From assembly GCA_015065285.1 (NCBI GenBank), contig SVQP01000010.1:1-48742 (forward strand): a stretch of DNA of 48,742 bases, written 5' to 3'. This DNA is from Oscillospiraceae bacterium. Lineage in GTDB: Bacteria; Bacillota; Clostridia; Oscillospirales; CAG-272. The notes under the pieces were generated by a model. That model did not search any database. It was not told the DNA's origin and saw nothing but the letters and a program-made list of their open reading frames with translations. How positions within the stretch are numbered: position 1 is the stretch's first letter; each line of letters starts with the position of its first letter. The translations under genes and the position numbers were made by a program. This document shows, piece by piece, positions 31,770 through 39,343 of this stretch.

Positions 31770-32354
31770 TCAGTTTTGCTCTCTGAAGACGATGGTGCCG
31801 GTCTCAGCATTCATCTCATCCACAATGGCAGCGGAATAGAGATCGTAGCCAAGGTTGCGAATCACGCGGCCACCGTGCTGGAAGCCCTTTTCCACCGCGA
31901 TGCCAATACCTGCCACGTCGGCACATGCCGATTCGGTGATCGAGATCAGACCCTGCAGCGCGCAGCCGTTGGCAAGGAAATCGTCAATGATCAGCACGCG
32001 GTCACCGGGGCGCAGGTATTTCTTGGAAACAATGACGGTGTTTTTGTTCTTGTGCGTAAAGGATTCCACCTCTGCCACGTACACGTCACCGTCGATATTG
32101 ATGCTCTTGGATTTCTTGGCAAATACCACGGGCACTCCGAAATATCTGGCGGCAGAGCAGGCAATGGCAATGCCGGAGGCTTCAATGGTCAGAATTTTGG
32201 TAATCCCCTTATCCGAGAAGCGATCGTAAAACGCCTTGCCCAGCTGATCCAGCAGCGCGACGTCCATCTGGTGATTGAGAAAGCTGTCAACCTTGAGCAC
32301 GTTGCCCGGCTTGACCACACCGTCCTTGAGAATGCGTTCTTCCAAAAAGTTCAT
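31770..32354 (-). CDS. xpt: Xanthine phosphoribosyltransferase
   Basis: 194 aa purine salvage enzyme that makes XMP from xanthine and PRPP. It has the [13 protein letters not shown]-terminus typical of Xpt, [10 protein letters not shown], the PRPP site [14 protein letters not shown], and a C-terminal [16 protein letters not shown] motif. The start at 32354 follows GGAGG. Xpt genes in many Firmicutes carry a guanine riboswitch, but here the leader is only about 20 nt, too short for one. Confidence 0.96.
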   Translation of the reverse strand: MNFLEERILKDGVVKPGNVLKVDSFLNHQMDVALLDQLGKAFYDRFSDKGITKILTIEASGIAIACSAARYFGVPVVFAKKSKSINIDGDVYVAEVESFTHKNKNTVIVSKKYLRPGDRVLIIDDFLANGCALQGLISITESACADVAGIGIAVEKGFQHGGRVIRNLGYDLYSAAIVDEMNAETGTIVFREQN

Positions 32355-32382
32355 GACATACCTCCGATGGTTTGATACATCC

Positions 32383-32411
32383 ATTATAGTACAAAAGGGA
32401 ACGTTTGTCAA
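32383..32411 (-). promoter_or_regulatory. Promoter of xpt
   Basis: On the minus strand TTGACA (32406-32411) and TATAAT (32383-32388) have 17-bp spacing, a near-consensus promoter close to the start codon. Confidence 0.88.
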
Positions 32412-32420
32412 TCAAAATTT

Positions 32421-32448
32421 AAGCGGACGACTGAAAGGTCGTCCGCTT
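32421..32448 (-). terminator. Hairpin terminator downstream of the ZIP transporter gene
   Basis: AAGCGGACGAC pairs with GTCGTCCGCTT around TGAAAG, followed on the minus strand by AAATTTTG. It lies about 90 bp after the transporter stop. Confidence 0.65.
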
Positions 32449-32537
32449 AGCCAAACGGGAATCGAACCAAGTTGGTTTTGACGTGCAGATTTCTCCGATT
32501 CCTGCATCTTTCCCCTTGGACATATTCTTAAATAAAA

Positions 32538-33302
32538 TTATCCCAGCAGCAGATCCGTGATCAGCATCACGCAAAATCCTACAAGCAGCGCGTAGGTTGC
32601 CCCTCGCTGGTGTCCGTGCGCGTGTGTTTCGGGGATCATTTCGTCACTGATGACGTACAGCATGGTGCCGCCCGCAAAGGCAAGCGCAAAGGGAAGAATG
32701 GCAGAGGCAATGCTGACGGCAAAGTAGCCAAGCAGCGTGCCCACCACCTCCACAAGACCGGTCAGCATGGCAAGCGCAAAGGTTCTGCCCGGCTTGACGC
32801 CTGCTGCCAGCATAGGCCCGATGATGACCATGCCCTCGGGAATATTCTGCAGTGCAATACCGCCCGCAATGATCAGCGCCTGTGAGGTATCTCCCGCACC
32901 GAATCCAACGCCTGCGGCAATGCCTTCGGGCAGATTGTGAATGGCAATGGCAGTGACAAACAAGAGCACCTTGCTAAGGTTTGCATTGTGGTGGGATTCG
33001 TCCTCCACACCTGCCAGCTTATGTAGGTGCGGAACCAGCTTGTCGATCAGATTCAGGCACAAAGCACCTGCAAAAATACCTGCCACCGTGATCAAAAGCC
33101 CCCATGCGCCAAGGTCCTTCATGCCGTACTCGGCAGAGGGAAGGATCAAGCCCAGCACCGCTGCCGCCAGCATCACGCCCGCGGCAAAGGAGAGCACAAT
33201 GTCCGAGAAGGTATGGGATATTTTTTTGAAAATAAAGCCGATGACAGAGCCGATGACGGTGGCACCGCCAACGCCAAGTGCTGTCAGTAATACAAGCTCC
33301 AT
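32538..33302 (-). CDS. ZIP family metal transporter
   Basis: 254 aa with about eight transmembrane helices. The two metal-binding signatures of ZIP proteins are present in helices IV and V: AIHNLPEGIAAG and LQNIPEGMVI. A His-containing loop (DESHHN) follows helix III. The sequence resembles the ZupT/GufA branch. It imports zinc, iron or manganese; the neighbouring ferritin makes iron plausible, but specificity cannot be read here. GGAGG precedes the ATG. Confidence 0.93.
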   Translation of the reverse strand: MELVLLTALGVGGATVIGSVIGFIFKKISHTFSDIVLSFAAGVMLAAAVLGLILPSAEYGMKDLGAWGLLITVAGIFAGALCLNLIDKLVPHLHKLAGVEDESHHNANLSKVLLFVTAIAIHNLPEGIAAGVGFGAGDTSQALIIAGGIALQNIPEGMVIIGPMLAAGVKPGRTFALAMLTGLVEVVGTLLGYFAVSIASAILPFALAFAGGTMLYVISDEMIPETHAHGHQRGATYALLVGFCVMLITDLLLG

Positions 33303-33331
33303 ACAAACCTCCGGGTACAGATAATGAATCG

Positions 33332-33369
33332 ATCAAGCAGAGGAGCTGCTCAGTCCCTCTGCTTGATTC
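33332..33369 (-). terminator. Terminator between ferritin and the ZIP gene
   Basis: ATCAAGCAGAGG pairs with CCTCTGCTTGAT around an 11-12 nt loop, about 25 bp after the ferritin stop. Confidence 0.75.
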
Positions 33370-33395
33370 TATGCCATTTCTTTGAAAAGTGTTCC

Positions 33396-33908
33396 TTACA
33401 GCACCAAAGAGGGCGCTGTGTAAACCCTTGCTGCAAGCTCCTGATTGAGCAGGTAAAGGCTTCTGGGATCGGAGCCGAACAGCTCCATTTTGGTGATCAT
33501 ATCGTTGGCGTTGGTCTCCTCCTCGCCCTGCTCCTTGACAAACCAGTCAAGGAACTGCATGGTGCGGAAATCACGCACGTCGTATGCAGCTGCGTAGATG
33601 TCGTTGATCAGCGAGGTCACGTATTCCTCATGCGCAAGACCTGCCTTGAGCGCGTCCATGTGGCACTCGAAGGTCTTGTCGGGCTTATCAATGGCTTCCA
33701 GCACAACGGGCATGTTTTCGTTTTGCAGGTAGGTGTAGAACAGCATGGCGTGGTCTCTTTCCTCCTGCGCCTGGATCATATACCAGTTTGCAAAGCCGTC
33801 AAGACCTGCAGCCTTGAAATAATTGGAGAAATCCAGGTAGAGATATGCGGAGTAGAACTCCTTGTTGATCTGCTGGTTGAGCAGTTCGTGAACCTTAGCG
33901 TTTACCAT
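33396..33908 (-). CDS. ftnA: Ferritin, iron storage
   Basis: 170 aa non-haem ferritin. The ferroxidase ligands are visible: Glu in INKEFYSAYLYLD, QAQEERDHAM (ExxH), and later Glu residues in EEYVTSLINDIY and KEQGEEETNAND. It stores ferric iron and removes Fe(II)/peroxide. It is the last gene of the flavodiiron protein, desulfoferrodoxin and ferritin operon, 12 bp after desulfoferrodoxin, with AAGGAG before the ATG. Confidence 0.96.
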   Translation of the reverse strand: MVNAKVHELLNQQINKEFYSAYLYLDFSNYFKAAGLDGFANWYMIQAQEERDHAMLFYTYLQNENMPVVLEAIDKPDKTFECHMDALKAGLAHEEYVTSLINDIYAAAYDVRDFRTMQFLDWFVKEQGEEETNANDMITKMELFGSDPRSLYLLNQELAARVYTAPSLVL

Positions 33909-33920
33909 AGTTTCAGCTCC

Positions 33921-34301
33921 TTAAAATTCAGACTTCCACAGACCGTGGAGATTGCAGTAAGCGTACACTGCAACGGGGGTCTCGTCGCAAAGTGCGAAGG
34001 TAACGGTGGGAGCGTCGCCTGCGGAAAGGCACTTGCGCTGACCGCCCTTGTCTGTTTGCAGGTAAACCCACTCAATGCTGTGCTCGGGTACCATGGGATG
34101 TGCCACGGAGCCTACGTTGACGGTAACCTTGTTGCCCTCAACGCTTGCCACGGGAATATGCTTTTCGCGGCTTGCTTCCACCGTGCCTGCTTCGATCTTG
34201 GTCATTTTCTGACCGCAGCACATCATGGAAACGCCGGATTCATGGATGGCACCTACCAGGTTGCCGCACTTTTCGCAAATAAAAAACTTGGTTTCACACA
34301 T
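33921..34301 (-). CDS. dfx: Desulfoferrodoxin (superoxide reductase, 2Fe type)
   Basis: 126 aa. The N-terminal desulforedoxin centre has Cys9-x2-Cys12 and Cys28-Cys29. The superoxide reductase centre has Glu46-Lys47-His48 (REKHIPV), histidines in VAHPMVPEHSIEW, and CNLHG near the C-terminus. It reduces superoxide without making O2, which suits a strict anaerobe. The start at 34301 follows AAAGGAG; upstream in-frame sequence overlaps the flavodiiron gene and is rejected. Confidence 0.96.
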   Translation of the reverse strand: MCETKFFICEKCGNLVGAIHESGVSMMCCGQKMTKIEAGTVEASREKHIPVASVEGNKVTVNVGSVAHPMVPEHSIEWVYLQTDKGGQRKCLSAGDAPTVTFALCDETPVAVYAYCNLHGLWKSEF

Positions 34302-34338
34302 AGTAATAAATCTCCTTTGTAATTGATATATGATAATT

Positions 34339-36126
34339 TTACTTGATTTCTTCAAAATCCGAGGCGGGATGCTTGCAAAGCGGGCAGATAAAGTCCTCGG
34401 GCAGCTCACCCTCGTGCACGTAGCCGCAGATGGTGCAAACGTAGCCCTTCTTGCCCTCGGTCTGGGGCTTGGGCTTGACGTGCTGGTGATAATAGGTGTA
34501 GGTCATGGTCTCGCGATCCGAAAGCACTCTTGCCTCGGTCACAGAGCAGATAAACATGCCGTGCGTGCCAAGATCCACGTACTGCTCCACCGCAAGGGAC
34601 ATGAAGGAGTTGATATATCTGGGCAGGAACACAAGTCCGTTATCCGAGCGCAGGGGCGTGCAGTCCGCAAATTTATCCACGTTTCTGCCGCTCCGGAAGC
34701 CGAATTTCTCAAAAACGGAGAAGGGCGCGTCAACCGTCAGGCAGTTGATGTTCATCTTGCCGGTCTGCTTGATGACGTGGTGCGAGTAGTTTTCCTTGTT
34801 GATGGTCACGGCAAGGCGGTTGGGCGTGTTGGTAACCTGGGTGACGGTGTTGACGATCAGACCGTTATCCTTTTTGCCGTCGTGGCAGGTGATGACGTAA
34901 AGACCGTAGCCGATATTGAACAGCGCCTGCATATCGTTCTTGTTGGCGGTATCGCTGCGCTGTGCCAGATATTCGCGGCAAAGCTCATCAGCCATCTTGC
35001 CAAGCTGCTCGCTGCTCTCTGCGTTCAGCGCGGATTTGATCTTGACCGAGGTTTCGGTGTAGGTGATGTCCTTGCTATTTTCCAGCATTGCGCGCATGAC
35101 CTTGACTGCCTGCGGTGCCCAGCTGCCGTTTTCGATCATGGCAACCGTGCGGTTCTGGAAATTGCGCTCTGTCAGGTGGTTGATAAACTCGCGCATGAAG
35201 GGGAAGATGTCTGCGTTATAGGTAGTGGTAGCAAGCACCAGCTTATTAAAGCGGAAGGCATCGGCAACAGCCTGTGCCATATCGCATCTTGCAAGGTCGT
35301 GCACAACGACCGCAGGCGCTCCGTTGTTCTTGAGCTTTTCGGCAAGCTGCATCACAGCCTTGCCCGTGTTGCCGTAAATCGAGGTGTAGGCAATGACAAT
35401 GCCGTCCTGCTCAGGCTGGTAGCTCGACCAGACGTTATAAAGGCCAAGGTAGTAACCAAGATCCTCGCTCAGCACAGGACCATGCAAGGGGCAAATGATT
35501 TGGATATCCAGTGCAGCTGCTTTTTTGAGCAGCGCCTGCACCTGCGCACCGTACTTGCCCACAATGCCGATATAGTAGCGTCTTGCCTCGTCCGCCCAGG
35601 GCTCGTCTGCATCTAGCGCACCGAACTTGCCAAAGCCGTCAGCCGAGAACAGCACCTTATCGGTGGAATCGTAGGTGACAATGACCTCGGGCCAGTGCAC
35701 CATGGGAGCGGTGACAAAGGTCAGCTTGTGATAGCCAAGATCCAGCACGTCGCCCTCACCTACCACAATGCGGCGATCCGCAAAGTCGGTGCCAAAGAAA
35801 TTCTGCATCATGGTAAATGCCTTGGAGGAGGAAACGATCTTTGCTCCGGGGTAGGTTTTTGCAAATTGTACGATATTGGCGGAGTGGTCGGGCTCCATGT
35901 GCTGCACGATCAGGTAGTCGGGAGATCTGTCGCCCAGCGTGTCGCGGATGTTGTCCAGCCATTCGTGGGTAAAGCCTGCGTCCACCGTGTCCATAATGGC
36001 AACGTAGCGATCGAGGATGGCGTAGGAGTTGTACGCCATGCCGTTCGGCACGCGGTACTGTCCCTCAAACAGGTCGATCTTGTGATCGTTGACGCCGATA
36101 TATCTGATGTCATTGGTTACATTCAT
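34339..36126 (-). CDS. Flavodiiron protein fused to flavin reductase and rubredoxin domains
   Basis: 595 aa O2 (or NO) reductase with its own electron chain. Residues 1-240 are the metallo-beta-lactamase core with all diiron ligands: H76-x-E78-x-D80-H81, H144, D163 and H215. Residues about 243-390 are a flavodoxin domain (YTSIYGNTGKAV). Residues about 405-550 resemble NAD(P)H:flavin oxidoreductases (LYVITCHDGKKDNGLIVNTV). The C-terminus is a short rubredoxin with Cys564-x2-Cys567 and Cys581-x2-Cys584. The multi-domain fusion could take electrons from NADH without a separate reductase. It heads the operon with desulfoferrodoxin (37-bp gap) and ferritin. Confidence 0.95.
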   Translation of the reverse strand: MNVTNDIRYIGVNDHKIDLFEGQYRVPNGMAYNSYAILDRYVAIMDTVDAGFTHEWLDNIRDTLGDRSPDYLIVQHMEPDHSANIVQFAKTYPGAKIVSSSKAFTMMQNFFGTDFADRRIVVGEGDVLDLGYHKLTFVTAPMVHWPEVIVTYDSTDKVLFSADGFGKFGALDADEPWADEARRYYIGIVGKYGAQVQALLKKAAALDIQIICPLHGPVLSEDLGYYLGLYNVWSSYQPEQDGIVIAYTSIYGNTGKAVMQLAEKLKNNGAPAVVVHDLARCDMAQAVADAFRFNKLVLATTTYNADIFPFMREFINHLTERNFQNRTVAMIENGSWAPQAVKVMRAMLENSKDITYTETSVKIKSALNAESSEQLGKMADELCREYLAQRSDTANKNDMQALFNIGYGLYVITCHDGKKDNGLIVNTVTQVTNTPNRLAVTINKENYSHHVIKQTGKMNINCLTVDAPFSVFEKFGFRSGRNVDKFADCTPLRSDNGLVFLPRYINSFMSLAVEQYVDLGTHGMFICSVTEARVLSDRETMTYTYYHQHVKPKPQTEGKKGYVCTICGYVHEGELPEDFICPLCKHPASDFEEIK

Positions 36127-36156
36127 TGTATTATGCCTCCGTTTTGATCTATGTAT

Positions 36157-36185
36157 ATTGTATCACTTTATTCCACGTCAGTCAA
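36157..36185 (-). promoter_or_regulatory. Promoter of the flavodiiron, desulfoferrodoxin and ferritin operon
   Basis: On the minus strand TTGACT (36180-36185) and TACAAT (36157-36162) have 17-bp spacing, immediately after the preceding ferredoxin gene. No PerR- or Fur-type palindrome is obvious. Confidence 0.8.
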
Positions 36186-36189
36186 GGGA

Positions 36190-36882
36190 TCAATCCAAAA
36201 TTCTGCCGTCGGTCGAGATGGTCACAACCTGCCAGGGGATGAACTTTCCGCTTGCCTGCAGCGCTCTTTTTACGGCATTTTCAATGCCGCCGCAGCAGGG
36301 AACCTCCATTCTGACCACCTTGACGCTTTTGACGTCGTTTTGTGCGATGATGGCGGTCAGCTTTTCGGCGTAGTCGCCCTCGTCCAGCTTGGGGCAGCCG
36401 ATCAGCGTGATGTGGTTGCGCATGAAATCCGCATGGAAACTTGCATATGCGTAGGCGGTGCAGTCTGCAGCGATAAGCAGGTTGGCACCGTCAAAGTACG
36501 GGGCATTTATCGGCACCAGCTTGATCTGGCAGGGCCATTGCGCCAGCTGACTGCCAACTGCTATGCGAGATGCTTGCACGTTTGGCTCGCGCTTGATGGC
36601 TCTTGCCATGGTGCCGGGGCAAGAAGCGGGCTGCCTGACAGCCTTTTTCTGCTTGGAAGCAAGCACGGCAGATTGGTTGTAAGCGGGTGCCTCGCGCTGC
36701 TCAAAAGTAATAGCACCCGTAGGGCAGGCGGGCAGGCAATCACCAAGGCCGTCGCAAAAATCCTCGCGCACAAGCTCTGCCTTGCCGTCAATCATTTCAA
36801 TCGCGCCCTCGTGGCATGCACTTGCGCATGCTCCGCAGCCGTTGCATTTTTGTTTGTCAATTCGGATGATTTGTCTTTTCAT
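36190..36882 (-). CDS. Ferredoxin-like 2[4Fe-4S] protein with an extra Cys-containing domain
   Basis: 230 aa. The N-terminal 60 residues hold two 4Fe-4S motifs: CNGCGACASACHEGAI and CDGLGDCLPACPTGAI (the second has C-x5-C-x3-C spacing, slightly unusual). The rest, about 150 residues, has conserved-looking Cys sites (QWPCQIKLVP, AADCTAYAYASF, LIGCPKLDE, VPCCGGIE) and belongs to a family often found next to redox genes in anaerobes, function unknown. It is co-transcribed with the D-lactate dehydrogenase upstream (12-bp gap). Confidence 0.85.
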   Translation of the reverse strand: MKRQIIRIDKQKCNGCGACASACHEGAIEMIDGKAELVREDFCDGLGDCLPACPTGAITFEQREAPAYNQSAVLASKQKKAVRQPASCPGTMARAIKREPNVQASRIAVGSQLAQWPCQIKLVPINAPYFDGANLLIAADCTAYAYASFHADFMRNHITLIGCPKLDEGDYAEKLTAIIAQNDVKSVKVVRMEVPCCGGIENAVKRALQASGKFIPWQVVTISTDGRILD

Positions 36883-36894
36883 GTTGTACTCCTG

Positions 36895-37929
36895 TTAAAA
36901 GCACTTGCCGGATTGGCAATCCTGTGCACACTCACCCCTGTAGCACAGCTCGTTGGGACATTGTCCGTCTTCTATCATTTGTCGGATATTTTCCGTAGTG
37001 GTCTCTGCGATATTGGAAAGCGCCTCTTCGGTTAAGAATGCCTGATGTGAGGTCACGATCACGTTAGGCATGGAAATCAGTCTTGCCAACACGTCGTCCT
37101 CCAGAATGTGCCCCGAAAAGTCCTCGAAGAACAGATCGGATTCCTCTTCGTAAACGTCTAAGCACGCCGCGCCCACCTTACGGGATTTAATGCCGGAGAG
37201 CAGCGCCTCGGCATCCACCAAAGCTCCGCGCGAGGTGTTCAGGATGACCACGCCTTTTTTGCACTTGTCAAGTGAGTGCTGGTCAATGACGTGGTAGGTC
37301 TGATCGGTCAGAGGGCAGTGCAGCGAGATCACGTCGCTCTTTGCAAACAGCTCGTCCAGCTCCACGTAGCGGATATTCTCACCGTCCGCAAGATCCGGGG
37401 CGGGGAACTTGTCGTATGCCAGCACCTTCATGCCAAATCCGCGGCAGATGTTGATAAATACGCGCCCGATCTTGCCCGTACCGATCACGCCCACTGTTTT
37501 GCCGTGCAGGTCAAAGCCTGTCATGTTTGCAAGGCTGAAATTGAAATCGCGGGTGCGGATATAAGCCTTGTGAATGCGGCGGATTGAGGTCAGCAGCAGC
37601 GCCATGGTGTGCTCGGCAACCGCGTAAGGGGAGTAGGCGGGCACGCGCAGCACGTGTACCTTGCCGTAAGCGTGCTTGATATCCACGTTGTTAAAGCCTG
37701 CGCAGCGAAGGGCTACGATCGAAACGCCCATTTGGTGGAGCTTGTCTATCACGGCTGCATTCACCGTGTCGTTGACAAACACGCAAACACCGTCGCAGTC
37801 GTGCGCCAGCTCCACCGTATCCTCGGTCAGCTTGGTTTCAAAGTATTTGTATTGAACGCCGCTCTGTGCGCCAAACGCATCAAAAGAGGGCTTATCATAA
37901 GGCTTTGCATCAAAAAAAGCGATCTTCAT
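36895..37929 (-). CDS. ldhA: D-lactate dehydrogenase (D-2-hydroxyacid dehydrogenase) with a Cys-rich tail
   Basis: 344 aa. The NAD-binding loop is GVIGTGKIGRVFINICRGFG, the catalytic Arg lies in LNTSRGALVD, the Glu region is LDVYEEESDLFFED, and the His is in VTSHQAFLTEEA, all as in fermentative D-LDH. The normal chain ends near residue 322. A 21-residue tail then contains five Cys at 324, 329, 334, 338 and 343. This tail is absent from characterised LDHs and could bind metal or act as a redox switch. Divergent from the Crp/Fnr gene, and followed by the ferredoxin-like gene. Confidence 0.9.
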   Translation of the reverse strand: MKIAFFDAKPYDKPSFDAFGAQSGVQYKYFETKLTEDTVELAHDCDGVCVFVNDTVNAAVIDKLHQMGVSIVALRCAGFNNVDIKHAYGKVHVLRVPAYSPYAVAEHTMALLLTSIRRIHKAYIRTRDFNFSLANMTGFDLHGKTVGVIGTGKIGRVFINICRGFGMKVLAYDKFPAPDLADGENIRYVELDELFAKSDVISLHCPLTDQTYHVIDQHSLDKCKKGVVILNTSRGALVDAEALLSGIKSRKVGAACLDVYEEESDLFFEDFSGHILEDDVLARLISMPNVIVTSHQAFLTEEALSNIAETTTENIRQMIEDGQCPNELCYRGECAQDCQSGKCF

Positions 37930-37940
37930 AAAATTACTCC

Positions 37941-37969
37941 TTGATTTTCTGATATGATTATAGTATAAT
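37941..37969 (+). promoter_or_regulatory. Promoter of the Crp/Fnr-type regulator gene
   Basis: TTGATT (37941-37946) and TATAAT (37964-37969) have 17-bp spacing. A TATAAT on the minus strand at 37957-37962 may serve ldhA, though its -35 is poor. Confidence 0.8.
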
Positions 37970-37983
37970 TAACGTGATAAATC

Positions 37984-37999
37984 TGTTGAAATTTCAACA
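37984..37999. promoter_or_regulatory. 16-bp perfect palindrome, probable operator in the ldhA-crp/fnr divergent region
   Basis: TGTTGAAATTTCAACA lies just downstream of the regulator's -10 and next to its AAGGAG. The half-site TTGAA resembles the TTGAT half-site of Fnr-type regulators. It sits upstream of the minus-strand ldhA promoter, so it could repress the regulator and affect ldhA. Binding is an inference. Confidence 0.6.
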
Positions 38000-38012
38000 A
38001 AAGGAGAAAATT

Positions 38013-38672
38013 TTGAAAAAATATTTTGGGATTTTAAGAAAATGCTCTCTGTTTGCGGATATTGAGGATCAGCATCTGATCGCCATGCTGTCCTGCCTTG
38101 GAGTAAAGCGAGAGAGCTTTGATAAAAAGTATACCATTTTTGCGGAAGGAAATCCTGCCAGATACATCGGCATTTTACTCTCCGGCTCGGCGCAGATCGT
38201 CAGGCACGATTATTACGGCAACCGAAGCATTGTGGCAGGCGTGCTGCCGGGCGAGCTGTTCGGCGAGTCGTTTGCCTGCGCCGGCATGGAGAATCTACCG
38301 GTTTCAATTGTGGCAAACGAGCCGTGCGACGTGCTGCTGATCGATAGCAGCCACGTGCTGCACACCTGCTCCAACGGCTGCGATTTTCACAGACGCATGA
38401 TTTATAATCTGATGCGTGACCTTGCCGCCAAGAATATTATGTTCCATCAGAAGCTGGATATCACAGCAAAACGCACAACAAGAGAAAAATTACTTGCATA
38501 TCTTGCCTATATGGAGCGCCAAAGTGGCAAAAACGAGTTTGAGATCCCGTTTGACCGCCAGGAGCTGGCGGATTATTTGGAGGTGGATCGCAGTGGCTTG
38601 TCGGTTGAGATCAGTAAGCTGAAGCGCGAGGGCATGCTCGATTGCAGAAAGAACCACTTTGTGTTGCTGTGA
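38013..38672 (+). CDS. Crp/Fnr family transcriptional regulator
   Basis: 219 aa. A cyclic-nucleotide-binding-like beta-barrel (FAEGNPARYIGILLSGSAQI, GELFGESFAC) precedes the dimer helix and a Crp-type helix-turn-helix (FDRQELADYLEVDRSGLSVEISKL, here broken across the helix). There is no N-terminal Fnr Cys cluster. Scattered Cys occur instead (KCSLF, CLGVK, CAGMEN, CSNGC). The start is a TTG six bases after AAGGAG; a GTG 13 codons upstream has no ribosome-binding site. It is divergent from the ldhA-ferredoxin pair and may regulate it and the neighbouring oxygen-defence operon. Confidence 0.9.
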   Translation: MKKYFGILRKCSLFADIEDQHLIAMLSCLGVKRESFDKKYTIFAEGNPARYIGILLSGSAQIVRHDYYGNRSIVAGVLPGELFGESFACAGMENLPVSIVANEPCDVLLIDSSHVLHTCSNGCDFHRRMIYNLMRDLAAKNIMFHQKLDITAKRTTREKLLAYLAYMERQSGKNEFEIPFDRQELADYLEVDRSGLSVEISKLKREGMLDCRKNHFVLL

Positions 38673-38864
38673 CTTTGCGTGATTGCACGCTCTGCTTTGC
38701 AAACATGTGCCCCTTTTGTGTCATCCTGAGCGCAGCGCCCCACTATGTGTCATCCTGAGCGGAGCGCATTGCCCCGAGTGCTCAACCGCACCCCTTTGCC
38801 CGCATTCTCCTACCGTCATTTTGCAGACCGAAACGCCCCTATGCCATCAATTTGCAAAATGCCA

Positions 38865-38890
38865 CCTCCCTCCCGGAGGGAGGCTTTTTT
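38865..38890 (+). terminator. Terminator-like hairpin downstream of the Crp/Fnr gene
   Basis: CCTCCCTCC pairs with GGAGGGAGG around a two-base C-C/G-G turn, followed by CTTTTTT. It is about 190 bp after the stop, within repeat sequence. Confidence 0.65.
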
Positions 38891-38892
38891 CG

Positions 38893-39039
38893 CGTGTCGT
38901 AAACCGCTTTCTGGATCCTCAAAGTGCAATCCTTGCACTTTGACTTTCAAAAACCAGTAATTCGTTGCAGGTTTTTGAAAGTTCGACGCGCAAACACCCA
39001 CACCGGGATGTTTTCTCGCTCAGGATGACACATAGTGGG
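38893..39039 (+). repeat. 147-bp dispersed intergenic repeat, copy 2
   Basis: Inverted relative to the copy at 11168-11314 and equal in length. It keeps the internal inverted repeat (GACTTTCAAAAA.. with ..TTTTTGAAAGTTC) and ends in GCTCAGGATGACACATAG. Confidence 0.85.
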
Positions 39040-39343
39040 GCGCTCCGCTCAGGATGACACAAAAGGGGATGCTCTACCAAAGCAACTTTGTGTAGGGGAG
39101 GATATCATCCTCCCGCACGCGATAATAACGGATCAGCGTTCGGTTGACGTGATCCAAAACCGCTTAGGTGGCGGGGCGTCAAAGGTGCCGCCCCCTACCG
39201 GATTTGTTGCCGCAGGCAGGATGACACATAGTGGGGTGCTCCGCTCAGGATGACACATAGTGGGCTGAGTGAGGATCTCTTTGAGCCATTTTACATAACA
39301 AAAAGCAGAAGCGTTTCTAAGGCCTCTGCTTTTAAGTATGCAC

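Larger units (their letters stand above)
38673..39343. repeat. Gene-free 670-bp repeat island
   Basis: Contains copy 2 of the 147-bp repeat (38893-39039), five or more TGTGTCATCCTGAGCG motifs in both orientations (38718, 38744, and reverse near 39021, 39045, 39216 and 39245), a GTAGGGGAGGATATCATCC hairpin at 39092-39117, and blocks shared with 11551-11664. No credible gene is present; short open frames here are repeat-derived. Confidence 0.8.

Noticed and set aside
32449-32520. tRNA gene or fragment
   Set aside because: GGTTCGATTCCCG on the minus strand resembles a T-arm, but no matching acceptor stem, anticodon arm or D-arm is present, and the stem around it does not pair properly.
36127-36190. 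PerR, Fur or Rex operator at the flavodiiron operon
   Set aside because: No palindrome matching these regulators was found around the promoter.
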